A DNA stretch of 64,000 nt from Anniella stebbinsi. Lineage: Eukaryota; Chordata; Lepidosauria; Squamata; Anniellidae. The notes under the pieces were generated by a model. It did not search any database and was not told the origin of the DNA. It saw only the letters and a list, made by a program, of their open reading frames with translations. The position numbers were made by a program, and so were the translations under genes. This document shows positions 11,301 to 24,168 of this stretch, piece after piece (the first letter of the stretch is position 1; each line of letters opens with the position of its first letter). The DNA lies in the NCBI GenBank assembly GCA_029215795.1, contig JARDYH010000002.1, positions 21,817,001-21,881,000 on the forward strand. The letters are read 5' to 3'.

Positions 11301-14300
11301 ATAAGAAAAATATAATAAAATCAAGATTGATTAACAGGAGGATAAGATCAACATTCTACCACATTTTCAAGGAGAGTTATTCCTTGGGGAAAGATCAAAT
11401 ATTTGGCCTTAAGAGAAGAACTAAATGATTTAAAGATTAAGATTAAGACAAATTAGAGATAATGTGAAGGGCAGAACACGGCTGGTAAAGCATCGTTGGG
11501 AAGGCCATGATGTGGAGTCACCTAGTTCTTTCTGTCTTGCTAATCTCTCTATCCTGCTATATACAAAATGTTCCTGCAAGCTAGCCAAGTATTTCTCTAT
11601 CCTACAACATTGTTGCAGTCATGCATTCATATTCTATGTTCCATTGTATTATCCTATGACAAGCCATAATGTGTGTGTGCTCTACTGTGTGTGTTATCAC
11701 GCTGTGTCCTCATGCACAGCAACCTTTTGTCCCCGTGGACAGCATTGCTAGAGATCTATATAAGTCAAGCTACCAAACAATAAACAACCTTCCTGCCTAG
11801 AACATCTCGGTGTGTGTGTCTTCACTCCTTCATCTGGCGCCCGAACCAGGGACCTCTCCGCCCACTCACTACGCTCGGCACGAGCTTCAGGTGCACCTCT
11901 CATCCTTCGGGACCTCGGTGAGTATGGGCGTCTCGCTGTCAGTGGCACAGCGGAGACATACAGACGAATTAGCATTCTTGCTAAAGAGAATTGGGCATAG
12001 AGTTCCTCCTTCTGTTATCATACGGCTGGTCCGTACACTCAAGGAACAATGTCCATGGTACCCAGAGAATGGATCTTTGGTTTTAAGCGATTGGGAATGT
12101 ATAGGGCGGCTGCTTCACACAGAGCCTTGTGCTCCTGTTGAAATCTTGCATGTGTGGCATTTATGCCTTCAAGCAGTCGACCTCTACGGGTCCAAAACCG
12201 CTTTACCTGCACATCCTTCTCCTGTTTCTTACACACACACACCTACCCTCCAATCCCCTGCTTCACTAACTCACCCTTCAGCTCCCAGTGCCCCTCCTCC
12301 TCCTGTTGCTTCAGCTTCTGCAGCTTCAGATTCCTCCGTTTCTGCAGCTTCAGATTCCTCAGCTTCTGCAGCTTCAGATTCTTTACCCCTATCTGAGTTC
12401 CAAAGCATGGTGCAGAAGTGTAAGCAGGATCCTACTTTGACTGCAGAAGAGTCAGGAGACCTGCTTGAAATCTGTCCTGCCACTTACACTCAAAATAATC
12501 AAGATCAAGAAGTCAACAACTGGAAGTCAATGCAAGATACAGGTGACGTACCAACTCAGAGTGTTTTGCCACAAGCTACATTGCCTGTTGCTAGTCTATG
12601 TGCTGTAACTGCTTTTGCAAAAGTTTCAGCTGCCAGTCAACTGCCTAAGAGCTTTGCTAAAATTCCACAACGCGCTGTTAACGGTTTGCAAGCTGCCCCA
12701 GACAAAAAGAAAGCTACAGTTCCACTTTCCATTTCTCCAATAAGCTCTCCGCTTTTGCAGCTTCAGATTCCTCCACTTATCACTCAAACTCTGCTTGTCA
12801 CTCAAACTTTGCCACCACCCCATTCATTCCTGTCTCTCAGTCCCCAGCAGCCACGGTCAGTGGTGTGGGGCGTGACTTAATCATTGCATTTTTGCTGTCC
12901 TTTGGAAGTATTTCTTGATCCCTATCCAGGTGACCGGTCTGTTTGGTTAAATCCTTCCTTGATCATCTGCCAGCAACAAACTTTTTCCCATTGTTCCAGG
13001 TATAGTTGATTCTAATTACACAAGTGTCTTAAAACTGTAAGTCTAAATGTTCTTCCTTTAATGTTATTCTGTTTAACCTTATTTCATTCCTCAAGCCTGC
13101 TGCAGCCGTCCATAGAGATGCAAGTTGTAGATCTACTGTCTTAACCCTTTATCTCCTATTTAGAGCAACCAATGGGTCGGAAACGACCACTCTGCATTCT
13201 CATTGTCAATAACTTAGTATTTTCAGGCTACCAGAGCTGATGTGACAACCCTTCAACCTGTGCAACAACTCGCTTGCTGTTCCACAATTCTGTGTGTGTG
13301 GGACCTTCCTCAGTGCTAAAGCAACGAGAATTGGGAAGGCCCCCTAAGTCAAAACTGTTCTTTCCCTGACATCTTCATTCTGTTGTCAGTTCAGTGTTTG
13401 TGTTGTCAGTTCAGTGTTCCCTGACAAGCTGAGTAGTGACTTAGTTTCAAGATAAGTGTAAAACTATTGTTTAGAAGCTTTTTCATGGTGTTCCAGTGCA
13501 GTGTATCTGTTTCTGCCCTCTAGAGACTAAGGTTAACTCCAAATGTCTAACCCTGTGTGAGTTTTGTTTACATTAAGCCGTGCTAACTGAAAGCTGTCTG
13601 GTCCGTCCTCAGCTTCAAGTGTGTGTTTGGAATGAAACCAATATGCTTTGAAATTCCGTGTGATTTACAAAAAAGTCACACAGTTGTTAACAGTCAGTTT
13701 TCTCAAGCTACAGTTCCCCTCAAAAAGACTTAAGCCTCTCTTCAAGATTGAGAACTGTTAAAATTCTTCAAACAGAGTCAGTAACTTTCCCTGACATTGG
13801 ATTTACAAAACTTTGCCTGCCTTTCCATAAAAGATTTATCCATGAAGCATTCACCTCTCCCTTTTCACCGTCCGGGGGAACAAAGATAAAAGACTTGCCG
13901 TCTGCCTTTGTTTCCAGTCAAGTTGAACCATTTTTTCCCCTCATCCTTGCTAAAAGACACTGTTTATTTCATTCAAGAGACTTTTGAACACTATTCATTT
14001 AATAAGAGACTTTAAATCTATTCTGGTCGTTTCAATTGTTCAAAAAACTTCATTACACTATTGAATGTTGCCATTATTGCCCTGTCATTTCAAAAATAAT
14101 TATGTTTTGCTCTGATTCTGCATTTTTGTGTTCGTTGTAATGTCAAAACAACTTATGTTACCTTGTCATTTTCCAAGTTTGCATTGTGTTTCTTGGCATG
14201 TACAAAGTATTTTTAAATGTCATTACTGGTGTTAGAGTCAAGTGCTGAATGGTTTTTAGAAAGTTGTTTCTCCTTTCAGGGAGATTTTTAGGCCTTTTCC

Positions 14301-17300
14301 CCTGGCTGTCTCCGTTGCATACCGGAGGGGGCTAGGGGAGAGGGAAAGTATGAGTTTCCAAGTTGAAAAGGTTTAGAGAGAGAAAGATTGTCAAGTGGTA
14401 TTGGAATGTTGTTATTGAGAAAGAAACCGTCTTTGTTCTCTGCTTATCTCTAATTGTAGGCCGAAGCCTTGATTTCTGTGTAAAATGAAAGTTGCTTAGA
14501 AAAAAGTAGAGGCTCTTTTGCAAACTGTCCCTCACATTTGTGTCCAAGAAAGAAATTCCTGTGCTAGGAATTATCTTGTTCTCTGCTGTTTCGGTTTGGT
14601 TTTCGCTATGCTTGCCAAGAAATGCTTGATGTACTCTGTATATGTTCTGTTGCCATTTGAACTTGAAACTTCTAAAAGTTATGCCATGAAAAGTGCCTTG
14701 TGGCTTTTCATAGATTTGGACTTGAAATTACTGTTTTAGATTCGTGTTACACAGCCTGCTGTTTCCCTGCATACAGCCAAAGAAGCAAAAGATGATTGTT
14801 GCTGTTCATTCATCTCATTGTCACATTCTAATTGCTTTTGGTTTATTTCTCCCTTTCAATATCTGACGCCGCAATTTGTTAGAGCAAGTGAGTGCCACAC
14901 TTGTTCTCGATATCTGAATCTCACCCAAAGCTTAATGACTTTGTCCCAACTGCATTGCCTTTAAGATAGCAACCCCTCATTCGCCTACCGCCTTGCTTTT
15001 TGTGCCAAAAGACCACAAGTTTATTTTGTATCTGTGAATAGTTAGCATTAACTGCTACTCTGCCATGCAATATTTACCCACTGGTACAGCTACTAAGCTA
15101 AGACAAAAGCAGAACCTGTTCACTTTATTCCAATTTGCTTTTTCCAATCATGTGGGTCCTCTATCATTTAACATGTCAAAAGATCCACGCATCACTGTAA
15201 CTTTGACTGTTCAGTTGCAAGCACAGTCAGTGCAGCCCCCCTACAGGGAGCCCTTACAGTACTCACTGATGGCTCCCCAAAAAGGGGTGTTCTTACTTAT
15301 CTAGATGCCATTACTAAAATCTGGTGATTTTTTTACACTCCCATTCAAGTTTCTGTGCAGCAAGTTGAAAATGCTGCAGTAATACTTGCTTTCCAGCATT
15401 TTACACAGCAACCATTATACTATGTGTGTATGTAATTTAATTTTTCATTTAGCTGATTCTCTGTTGATTGCTCAAATTGATCACAATCTAATAGCACTGT
15501 TCTTAACTCTGCAAATGTTTTTACAATGCACTACCTTTTTTTTTATAGCACACATTCACAGTCATACCCTTTTTTTTTTTTTTTTGCCCAGACCATTGAG
15601 TCTTACCAAATGCTTAAGCAAATGCTGCTTTACAGCGTCCAGCAGCAAATTCCTTATTCTCAGACCCTTTCCAGAGCCAAGTTTTTTCACCAATCTGCAA
15701 AATCCTTAGCATGCCAATTTTCTCTCCCACTGACACAGGCACAAGTCATTGTTCGAAATTGCTCACATTGCTCCCCCCATCATTCCTCTCCGTCTATGGG
15801 GGTAAACCCCAGAAGAGAAAAAGCTAACTGTCTATGGCAAATGGACGTTGCCCATTTCCCCCCCCCCCTTTTTCCAAACCTTATTCTTTGCTTCATTACC
15901 TTCAGCCATTTCCATTTTTAGGCAGACCTCAAAAACTACAAACAGACAATGCACCTGCTTATTGTTTCCAAAGCATTAGAAGATTTTTTTACTCCTGACG
16001 AGATATTGTTCTCACCCATGACATTCCTTACAATTCCCAAAGGCAAGCTATTACTTACCCCTCAACAAGTGTGTTAAACAAACTCATCCCCATTATCGCA
16101 ATATTCAAACTCATTTAACTGTAGTCCTGGTTATTTAAAATCATTTAACTTAGAATTTTTACAGCTCAAGATGTCTCCAACCACAAGAGCTGCCTGAAAT
16201 TCCTAAAAATTTGTATTTGCTGTAATTACTGTCAATTCTATGATGATATTATGTCTAATCTCTGCATTATTTGATTTAAGCACTGCTGCTCCAATACCTT
16301 CAGTTTCTTTAATGCCTGACTCTAACCTTTAGGTTCAACATACGCAATAGATATTTGCTATTCATGGTCATAATGCCACATTGTATTATGAACATCTGTT
16401 AACTGCCAAGCCAAGTAGTTTTATCCCTGCAGCCTTCATCACCCCAGACATTGTTGTAGCGATTTTTGCGAGTGACTAAAATCACTCCAGCTATGTGCTT
16501 CTGCTGCCATGCCACTTTGTATGGCTGGCATAGAACTGTTAAAATCCTTGCTGTTGTAAGTAATTATTCTGCTTGCATTGAAAAATTTTGGTTATAAGAG
16601 AATTATAACTCTTCCTATCCTTTACATTTATGCAACTTTTCCTATGTTCCAGCAAATTATACAGCTATGGCTGATAGTATCTGTAATAGATAGCAGATCC
16701 AAGACCCTAATTTATGGTTTTTCTTCAATAACACAGCCACTAATTATCACTCAGGCGCATATCAATATGCTGCTTTAAGTTACCTCACTTTGCCTGTATA
16801 AGTTGCTCATTCAGTAGCGCTTTAAGACCTCATCACTTTGCATACAGTTACTATTGTTGATTCACAACTGTCTGATTGTCTGATGGGTCTCGAGCTGTTC
16901 TAAGAGCCATCACTAACACTTCATCCTTAAAATCCTACCCTGAAATTATTGCACAAGAAAATAGATGCTGTATTCTTGGATTAACATGTTGTTTAGAAAA
17001 AACTGTTAAAGCTACTAGCAACATATTATACGTGATCTGCAACTTGACATCATTGAACTACATTGAAATCAATGCAAAATTGTTTTGCAATAGACTATCT
17101 GTTAGCAACAACTAGAAAGTTCTGTAAATTAGTACGCCCTGCTAGTTGTGAAGTACATTTCCATGACTTGTCAAGCTATTTTAAGATCATTTGTCTAGTT
17201 TAGCATGCTTCGTTCAAAACAATGTTCATACACAATTCTCTGTGTTTTCTTAGTTAACAAACTGGCTTTCTAATTTTATATATCTCAGACAACTATTTTT

Positions 17301-20300
17301 CTATGTCATTTGTAGACTACCTATTTTCATAACCTTACGATGCTTTGCTCAACGTATCCCTTCACTGTTAATGATGGTGAAAAATTGCTTTACCTGTACT
17401 TCATATTCTACACACAAACCACCTACTTATTGACTTAAAAACAGAATAAAGAAGAAATCAGATGAAAGAGCTATCTTGAGAAAAAGTATTGTAGGGAAAA
17501 CCCTGGTGCTTTCTCACAACTGGATCTTTCTATCTGTTATCTCTTTTTCGCTACACGCAAAATGTCCTAGCACATACAGGCTGTTCTAACTTTCAGCTTG
17601 CCAGCATCAGTCTAGGAACAAATGTTGCAGTAATGATGTAGCGTCTTATTCTGAAGTCTATTGTTTTGCTCTATAACAATCTCCTTGTATTAATCAAATT
17701 CACAAAACTTCTTCTTAAATTTAAATTAAGGGAAAGAGATGAGATGAAGGGCAGAACACGGCTGGTAAAGCATCGTTGGGAAGGCCATGATGTGGAGTCA
17801 CCTAGTTCTTTCTGTCTTGCTAATCTCTCTATCCTGCTATATACAAAATGTTCCTGCAAGCTAGCCAAGTATTTCTCTATCCTACAACATTGTTGCAGTC
17901 ATGCATTCATATTCTATGTTCCATTGTATTATCCTATGACAAGCCATAATGTGTGTGTGCTCTACCGTGTGTGTTATCACGCTGTGTCCTCATGCACAGC
18001 AACCTTTTGTCCCCGTGGACAGCATTGCTAGAGATCTATATAAGTCAAGCTACCAAACAATAAACAACCTTCCTGCCTAGAACATCTCGGTGTGTGTGTC
18101 TTCACTCCTTCAATAATGTAAAGATGTAAAGCTGGGATCCAGAGCAGGCCCTTCCAGGAACAGAAGGTATCTTTGGATTTGCAGAAATCCTGACAGTCCA
18201 GCAATAACTTCTGCTCACGGAAGAGGGAGGATAGGGGAGGCAATTTTCAGTGATTTCCCATTCAGCACATCCAATGCGATTCTGGTGATCCCTACAACCC
18301 TTCCAAGGTCTTTTGGGGAGAGGGAATGCATGGGGCTAGAGGGGGGAGGCAGAATCAACAAAATCCATTTCTTCCTTCTATGGAGTGGGAGGTTCCCTGA
18401 GTAGAATTCTGCTCACAGAGCCCTGGATCCAATCAAGTGCGTGCATATTTTTAAAAAAACAATATGTACAGTGAATACAAACAGACAGAAAGCACACCTG
18501 TTACAGATGCAGATGCAGAGGTGATTGGTTGATTTTTACCAGGTTCATAATCTATTTCTTCTGAGACAGTTTGTATATCCTGATGTGATTTAAGAACTTG
18601 ATTGATAAGGAAAAAAATCAGAAATAAATAAAATCAAGATAAATCAATAAAAGAACAAAATATTCTATTAATGTATTAAAGGAGAGTTATTCTGGGGGAA
18701 AGATTTGTGAATTTGGCCTGAATTGTTCAAATTCAATAGTTAATATAGCAAATATTCTTATTGTCATTTCTTCTACAACTTTAGGCTGACAAATTCTTCA
18801 GAAGTCAGTTCAATAGATAGAATTATGCTTTTAGGAGACATTCTATATAAGTTATCTTCGCAGGGAAAAAATAGTTTCAAAAGCTTAAAAAAAAACAGTA
18901 CAATTTCTTGCAGATATATTACCAGTATCTGTATTTGTGCTAGCATCTTGAAGATCAGCTGTCCTTTTCCTTACAGAAGCCAAGTAATGTAATCCTGCTG
19001 AAGAAATAACTGCCTCTGGATCTAAAATGGAGGATCATGTAATTATTATCCACATCAAAATCAGGAAAATTATCCCAACAGTAGTTGCTAATTGCATTTA
19101 AGGAGAAAAGATAAGGGCATTTGCAGTACCCTTGTTCAACTGCTTTCTCCCACCTAAGCTTGCCTGACTGCTACATTTGTCACCCAAGACTTTTCTTTAA
19201 GTCCCCCTTCTCCAGGGCTGTCTCCTTTGGGGGGAGGGGGTACGAACAGGGCAGATGCCCTGGGTGCCAAATTCTGGAGCACCAAAACAATCCCCCAAAG
19301 GTTGTGGTGGCATTCTGGCTCCTCCCCATGTCAGATGCCCACCTATCTGTGCTGCCCTGAGAGCCCCCTTGCCCACTCAATTTCTCGCTCTGAGGGTTCT
19401 CCCAGAGTGGGAGACTGATCAGGTAGGATCTCTGGAGAGCCAGCAAAACCCAAATGCCATAGTTCAAGGGGTCCTTTCTTATAGCAAGACATTTGGTGAG
19501 GTGGTTACGAAGATTGCCTGTGCCATGGCAGCACAGGCAAATTTCACAGCCAAAGCCACCTTACCCAGAATGGCTCACTTTATGGAAGGACCATTTGAAA
19601 CTCAGTATAGAAAGGGAGGCAGACAGGAGGGAGAGTAAAGAATAGGAGGAGGATGGAGGCAGCTGGAGAAGAGGAGGAGGTCAGAGAGAGGGGTGGCAGG
19701 GGGAAGAGATACACAGTCAGGGGATGGGAAGAGAAGAGAAGGGGCAGTGGTGGTGGCAGCATGATCACTGGAGCACCAAAATACCACCTTGCCTAGGCCG
19801 CCAAGAGACAGGCCTGTCCTGCCTTCTCAAGAAAAGTGGGTGGTGACTGATGAAAAGGTCTTTTCAGCTGTTGCACTAGCCCGCATGTGGAATATCTTTC
19901 CCAGCTCCTTAAGTAGTCCATGCCCCTCAAAATAAAATTGTGTCATGACCTAACATTGTTCTGTAACATTCTGAGGGAGAGAATGGTGGATGCTGGCAAG
20001 AGCTCCATTTCCATCTATGGCAGCAATAGAAATAAATAAATAAATGCAAGTTAATCAATCAGCATCATCAAATGGTAAGCACCCTCCCTCTGCTGCCTAA
20101 CTTATCCTTAGCAATAGTCCTGTGAGGTAGGTCACAATGGGTGGTATCCAATACTGCGGCTGTGCTAGTGGGAATAACCCCTAGTACCACAGGCAATTAT
20201 CCGAAACTACCACTTCCATAATGGAACTAGACAGCAAACGTTGCAGAAGGGAGCTCTGCTGACTTGTCCAATTCCAGGAGGTTTGGCTAGTTTCTCGAGT

Positions 20301-23300
20301 AGTGCTACAAAGTACTACTTCCCCTTTATGCCAGCAGTTGTTCCTATGAATGCAACATTTTTAGAGCTGGCAGATTGCCAGCCTTGGATACTGCCCTATA
20401 TTCCCATTATACAGATACAAAACTGATGCTGGAAAATAGTGATTTATAGTATAATGAGACCATAGCAGAGACTGCTTTTTGAACTCATGACTCTAACAAC
20501 CTATTCCAACTGTTCATCAACCAAATCAGTGGTTCTAAAACTATCCTGCCCCTCTGACTACTTGAAACTGCTGGAGGTTGTGACAGATCCCTTAATATTC
20601 TTTTTTTTTTTTTGGTCCACATTATAGTCATACCAATTTAGAAAAAAAGGCACCATTTCTGGATTAAATATGAAGAAATATAAAGCAACATTTCTTTCTT
20701 CAGTGCTGGCACCAACATCAAAACTAACATTGTATTATACAAATCACAAGCCCTATAGGCCAGGCACTAAGAAAACCCCCTTTAACAGGTAAAGGTCTAG
20801 AGGAAAAAATAGTAGACTGCAGCAGTGTCATATTATGAAATCATAGGCCCTTAGCCAGAAGCCTGCTCAATAAGCCAGCCCTCATTAAAACAAACAACTT
20901 TCATCATTAGAAAAAAAAAGTACAGGTATTCTTGACCTGGCATGGACCACCTGAATGGAGCTTCTTGACCACCAGTGGTCCGTGGATCACTTTCAGAACC
21001 TAGATCATACTGTCTACTATTGCCATCCAAGATGAAGACTAGATTGCCAAGGACTGCACAAATCCTAACTGGGTTTTTCATTTTTCAACATAGTTTTATT
21101 GGAAATACTCACCTAGTAAGGAGCCACCATCACTGAGGTCATAGCTGAATGCTGCTTGGTTACCCTAACATGAGAATAAGTATGATTAAATACATATGAT
21201 TTGCTGATAGCAGACTTCAGTACATGAATAGTTTTATTTCAATATGTATAGCTAATAAATGTTAAGGAGAAAATATGTAATACATTTTAATACTAATAAA
21301 ATATATTTATCACCAAAAAAACACTATTCAACATACATATGTATAATAACAGAGTAAAAACAAGGCTCTTATGATTCTGGCCAAATGCGTTTCGACAAAA
21401 GTGTCTTCTTCAGTGGCCCAATCACTGAAAATAAACAGAAATAATAAAACATTTAGTAGTGCCTCAGATGGAGGAAAATTTAGTCTTTTCCAATATGTAA
21501 TATAATATAAGATTTTTTAAATGACCCACCTAAATTGTTTGAGTACCAGGCAGAAGTTTTTCACAACGGGGCTGATTTAAATATTTCCCAAATAATGGAA
21601 TTGTATCACTCCCCAAATTGGTGTGTATAGTACACCCTGGAATGAAAGATATATACAGAAAAAATATTTAAATGCCCAATTATACTTTAACTTCACAGGA
21701 ATGTACATCAATTTCCACCAAGAGTAAGTTAAAAGATACTCACAAATGTAATTCACTGGCTTTACTGCTTGTAAATGGTAAGGTACTGCCCAGATAAACC
21801 CTTGACCGCCAGGCTTTATGTATATCAGCTGTGTTCACAGCTTTAGTACTGTGCACTAGTAGATCCTTTAAATTCCTGGCACGTTTGTGAACAAACTCTG
21901 AAAGTATTGTAGCACTTTATCTGACTATGACAAGCAGGCCAAAATATTGATGAGACAACTCCAGATACGTGGGTACCCAAAAAGAAAATTAAGGCAGGCT
22001 ATGTTTAAAGTGAGAAATATGGAATGGAAGAATTTATTTACAAACAAAAATAAAGAAAAACATGAATCCAGAATGCTGGTACCTTTAACTTACAATGGAC
22101 ATAATGAATATATACAAAATGCTGTACTTAAGCACTGGAACCTGTTGGTGGGTGTACCAGGGTGTGAAAGTAAACCATTGTTTGTTCACAAACGTGCCAG
22201 GAATTTAAAGGATCTACTAGTGCACAGTACTTTCAGAAACCACAGTGAAAGCATTGGGGGTCTAAGCACACACCAGAAAACCAAGGGCAATTTTCCATGC
22301 CATCATTGCAGTGTCTGTGAAAATTGCATGAGAGTCAAGGAATTTACAAACCGACAGGACAACAAAATATATATCTTAAAGGATCTGTATAATTGTGAGT
22401 CCAGGGGGGGTTGTGTATGCTATTCAATGTCCTTGCAAACTTGTGTACGTTGGTATGACCACCAAAAAAGTAAAAATAAGAATCTGCGAGCACAAAAGCT
22501 GTATCAGGAACAAAAGACTGCAGGCCCCTTTGGTGAAACATTTTATTGAATTGGGACACTCTGAAAAGGATTTGAAATCCTGGACTTTGGAAAGACAGAC
22601 TGGTTCCGGACAACAACGGGAAAAAAGACTGAAAAAACGAGAACTCTTTTGGATTTTCACACTCAGAACAGTTATGCCAAATGGACTTAATGAGGATTGT
22701 AATTGGTCATGTATTTTGTAAATTGTGATTTGTTTGATTTGACAGCATTCAGCTGAAATTGGTTTCTCATTGTGTGTGTGTATTATCATGTGTGCCTGTT
22801 ACAGATTGAGGGAGTAATTCCTAGCTTTTTCTAAAGCTGTGAACACAGCTGATATACATAATGAGCCTACTAATTGGGTATATAATGAAAGCCTGGCGGT
22901 CAAGGGTTTATCTGGGCAGTACCTTACCATTTACAAGCAGTAAAGCCAGTGAATTACATTTGTGAGTATCTTTTAACTTACTCTTGGTGGAAATTGATGT
23001 ACATTCCTGTGAAGTTAAAGTATAACTGGGCATTTAAATATTTTTTCTGTATATATCTTTCATTCCAGGGTGTACTATACACACCAATTTGGGGAGTGAT
23101 ACAATCCCATTATTTAGGAAATATTTAAATCAGCCCCGTTGTGAACAACTTCTGCCTGGTACTCAAACAATTTAGGTGGGTCATTTAAAAAATCTTATAT
23201 TATATTACATATTGGAAAAGACTAAATTTTCCTCCATCTGAGGCACTACTAAATATTTTATTATTTCTGTTGTTTATTTTCAGTGATTGGGCCACTGAAG

Positions 23301-23547
23301 AAGACACTTTTGTCGAAACGTGTTTGGCCAGAATCATAAGAGCCTTGTTTTTACTTTGTTATTATACATATGTATGTTGAATAGTGTTTTTTTTGGTGAT
23401 AAATATATTTTATTAGTATTAAAATGTATTACATGTTTTCTCCTTAACTTTCTTTTTTTGTTTTGAGGATTTTGGTTAAGGTTAGCATCTTGTTGTTTGT
23501 GTGTAGCTAATAAATGTTCCACACCTTTTAAATAATAACATGTAATA

Positions 23548-23580
<33 letters not shown>

Positions 23581-24119
23581 TATTTCTTGCCCGCCTCTCC
23601 CTCTGGATCGAGGCGGGGTACAACAACAAATAATATATAGTACTCAGTTTGGAGTCTTCCACGACATGTTTATAAATCATATTATTAAATTAATTTCCTT
23701 CTGTGATTCATACCATATTAAAATACTACCTAGGAAGCATTTGAGGGGGATGGAGATCAAATATATTATGTTTTGATTAGTCTACCCAGTTTGGAAGATC
23801 TGCTGTATTCTGAACAACATTTTATGTTTGTCAGCAGATTACTTCTTTCATAAATGAAGTGCCTCAGAATTGTTCTGGCATAGAGTAGCATGTGTTTGTC
23901 CTTATGCTTCCCATTGCCTTTCCCCCCTCTCCCTCTAGAGTTCACTTCAACAGATCAGTTGGGCTGTGAAAACAGCCTCTTTCTTAATGCAGGAAATACA
24001 CTGACATTTTGTCTGTGAAAAAACAGTTCAAAAAATAAGTACAGAAGCTAAAGAGGGAACTATCACTATACTATAGTAGAAGCCAAAGGAGGAACTTGTT
24101 ATACTAGAAGATATAAATG

Positions 24120-24168
<49 letters not shown>

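Larger units (their letters stand above)
11459..18118 (+). mobile_element. Endogenous retrovirus with near-identical LTRs, antisense to CPLANE1
   Basis: Complete provirus layout: 6-bp target duplication ATAATG (11459-11464 and 18113-18118), two 368-bp LTRs starting TG and ending CA, a primer-binding site, a gag-like ORF, decayed pol sequence and a polypurine tract (AAGGGAAAGAGATGAGA) just before the 3' LTR. A 6-bp duplication, a lysine-tRNA-type primer site and the gag N-terminus suggest a beta-like group (inference). No long pol or env ORF remains. The LTRs differ at one position by eye (T at about 11686, C at about 17966), indicating a very recent insertion. Confidence 0.9.
21230..23450 (+). 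mobile_element. Penelope-like element, 5'-truncated, with inverted arms
   Basis: A coding core (21947-22721) is flanked by long inverted arms. Left arm 21240-21905 is the reverse complement of the 3' region 22830-23450, but it also contains an inverted copy of ORF sequence 22183-22231 fused directly to 3'-UTR sequence, so the left arm has an internal deletion. Partial inverted or tandem pLTRs are characteristic of Penelope-like retroelements. Sits between window exons 20 and 19. Confidence 0.8.

Noticed and set aside
11810..11923. Start of retroviral gag at the first open codon
   Set aside because: That stretch covers the LTR end, primer-binding site and leader; the glycine-following ATG at 11924 is the plausible start.
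19627..19745. Purine-rich tract as a coding low-complexity exon
   Set aside because: No splice sites in phase; lies inside a MITE-like element.
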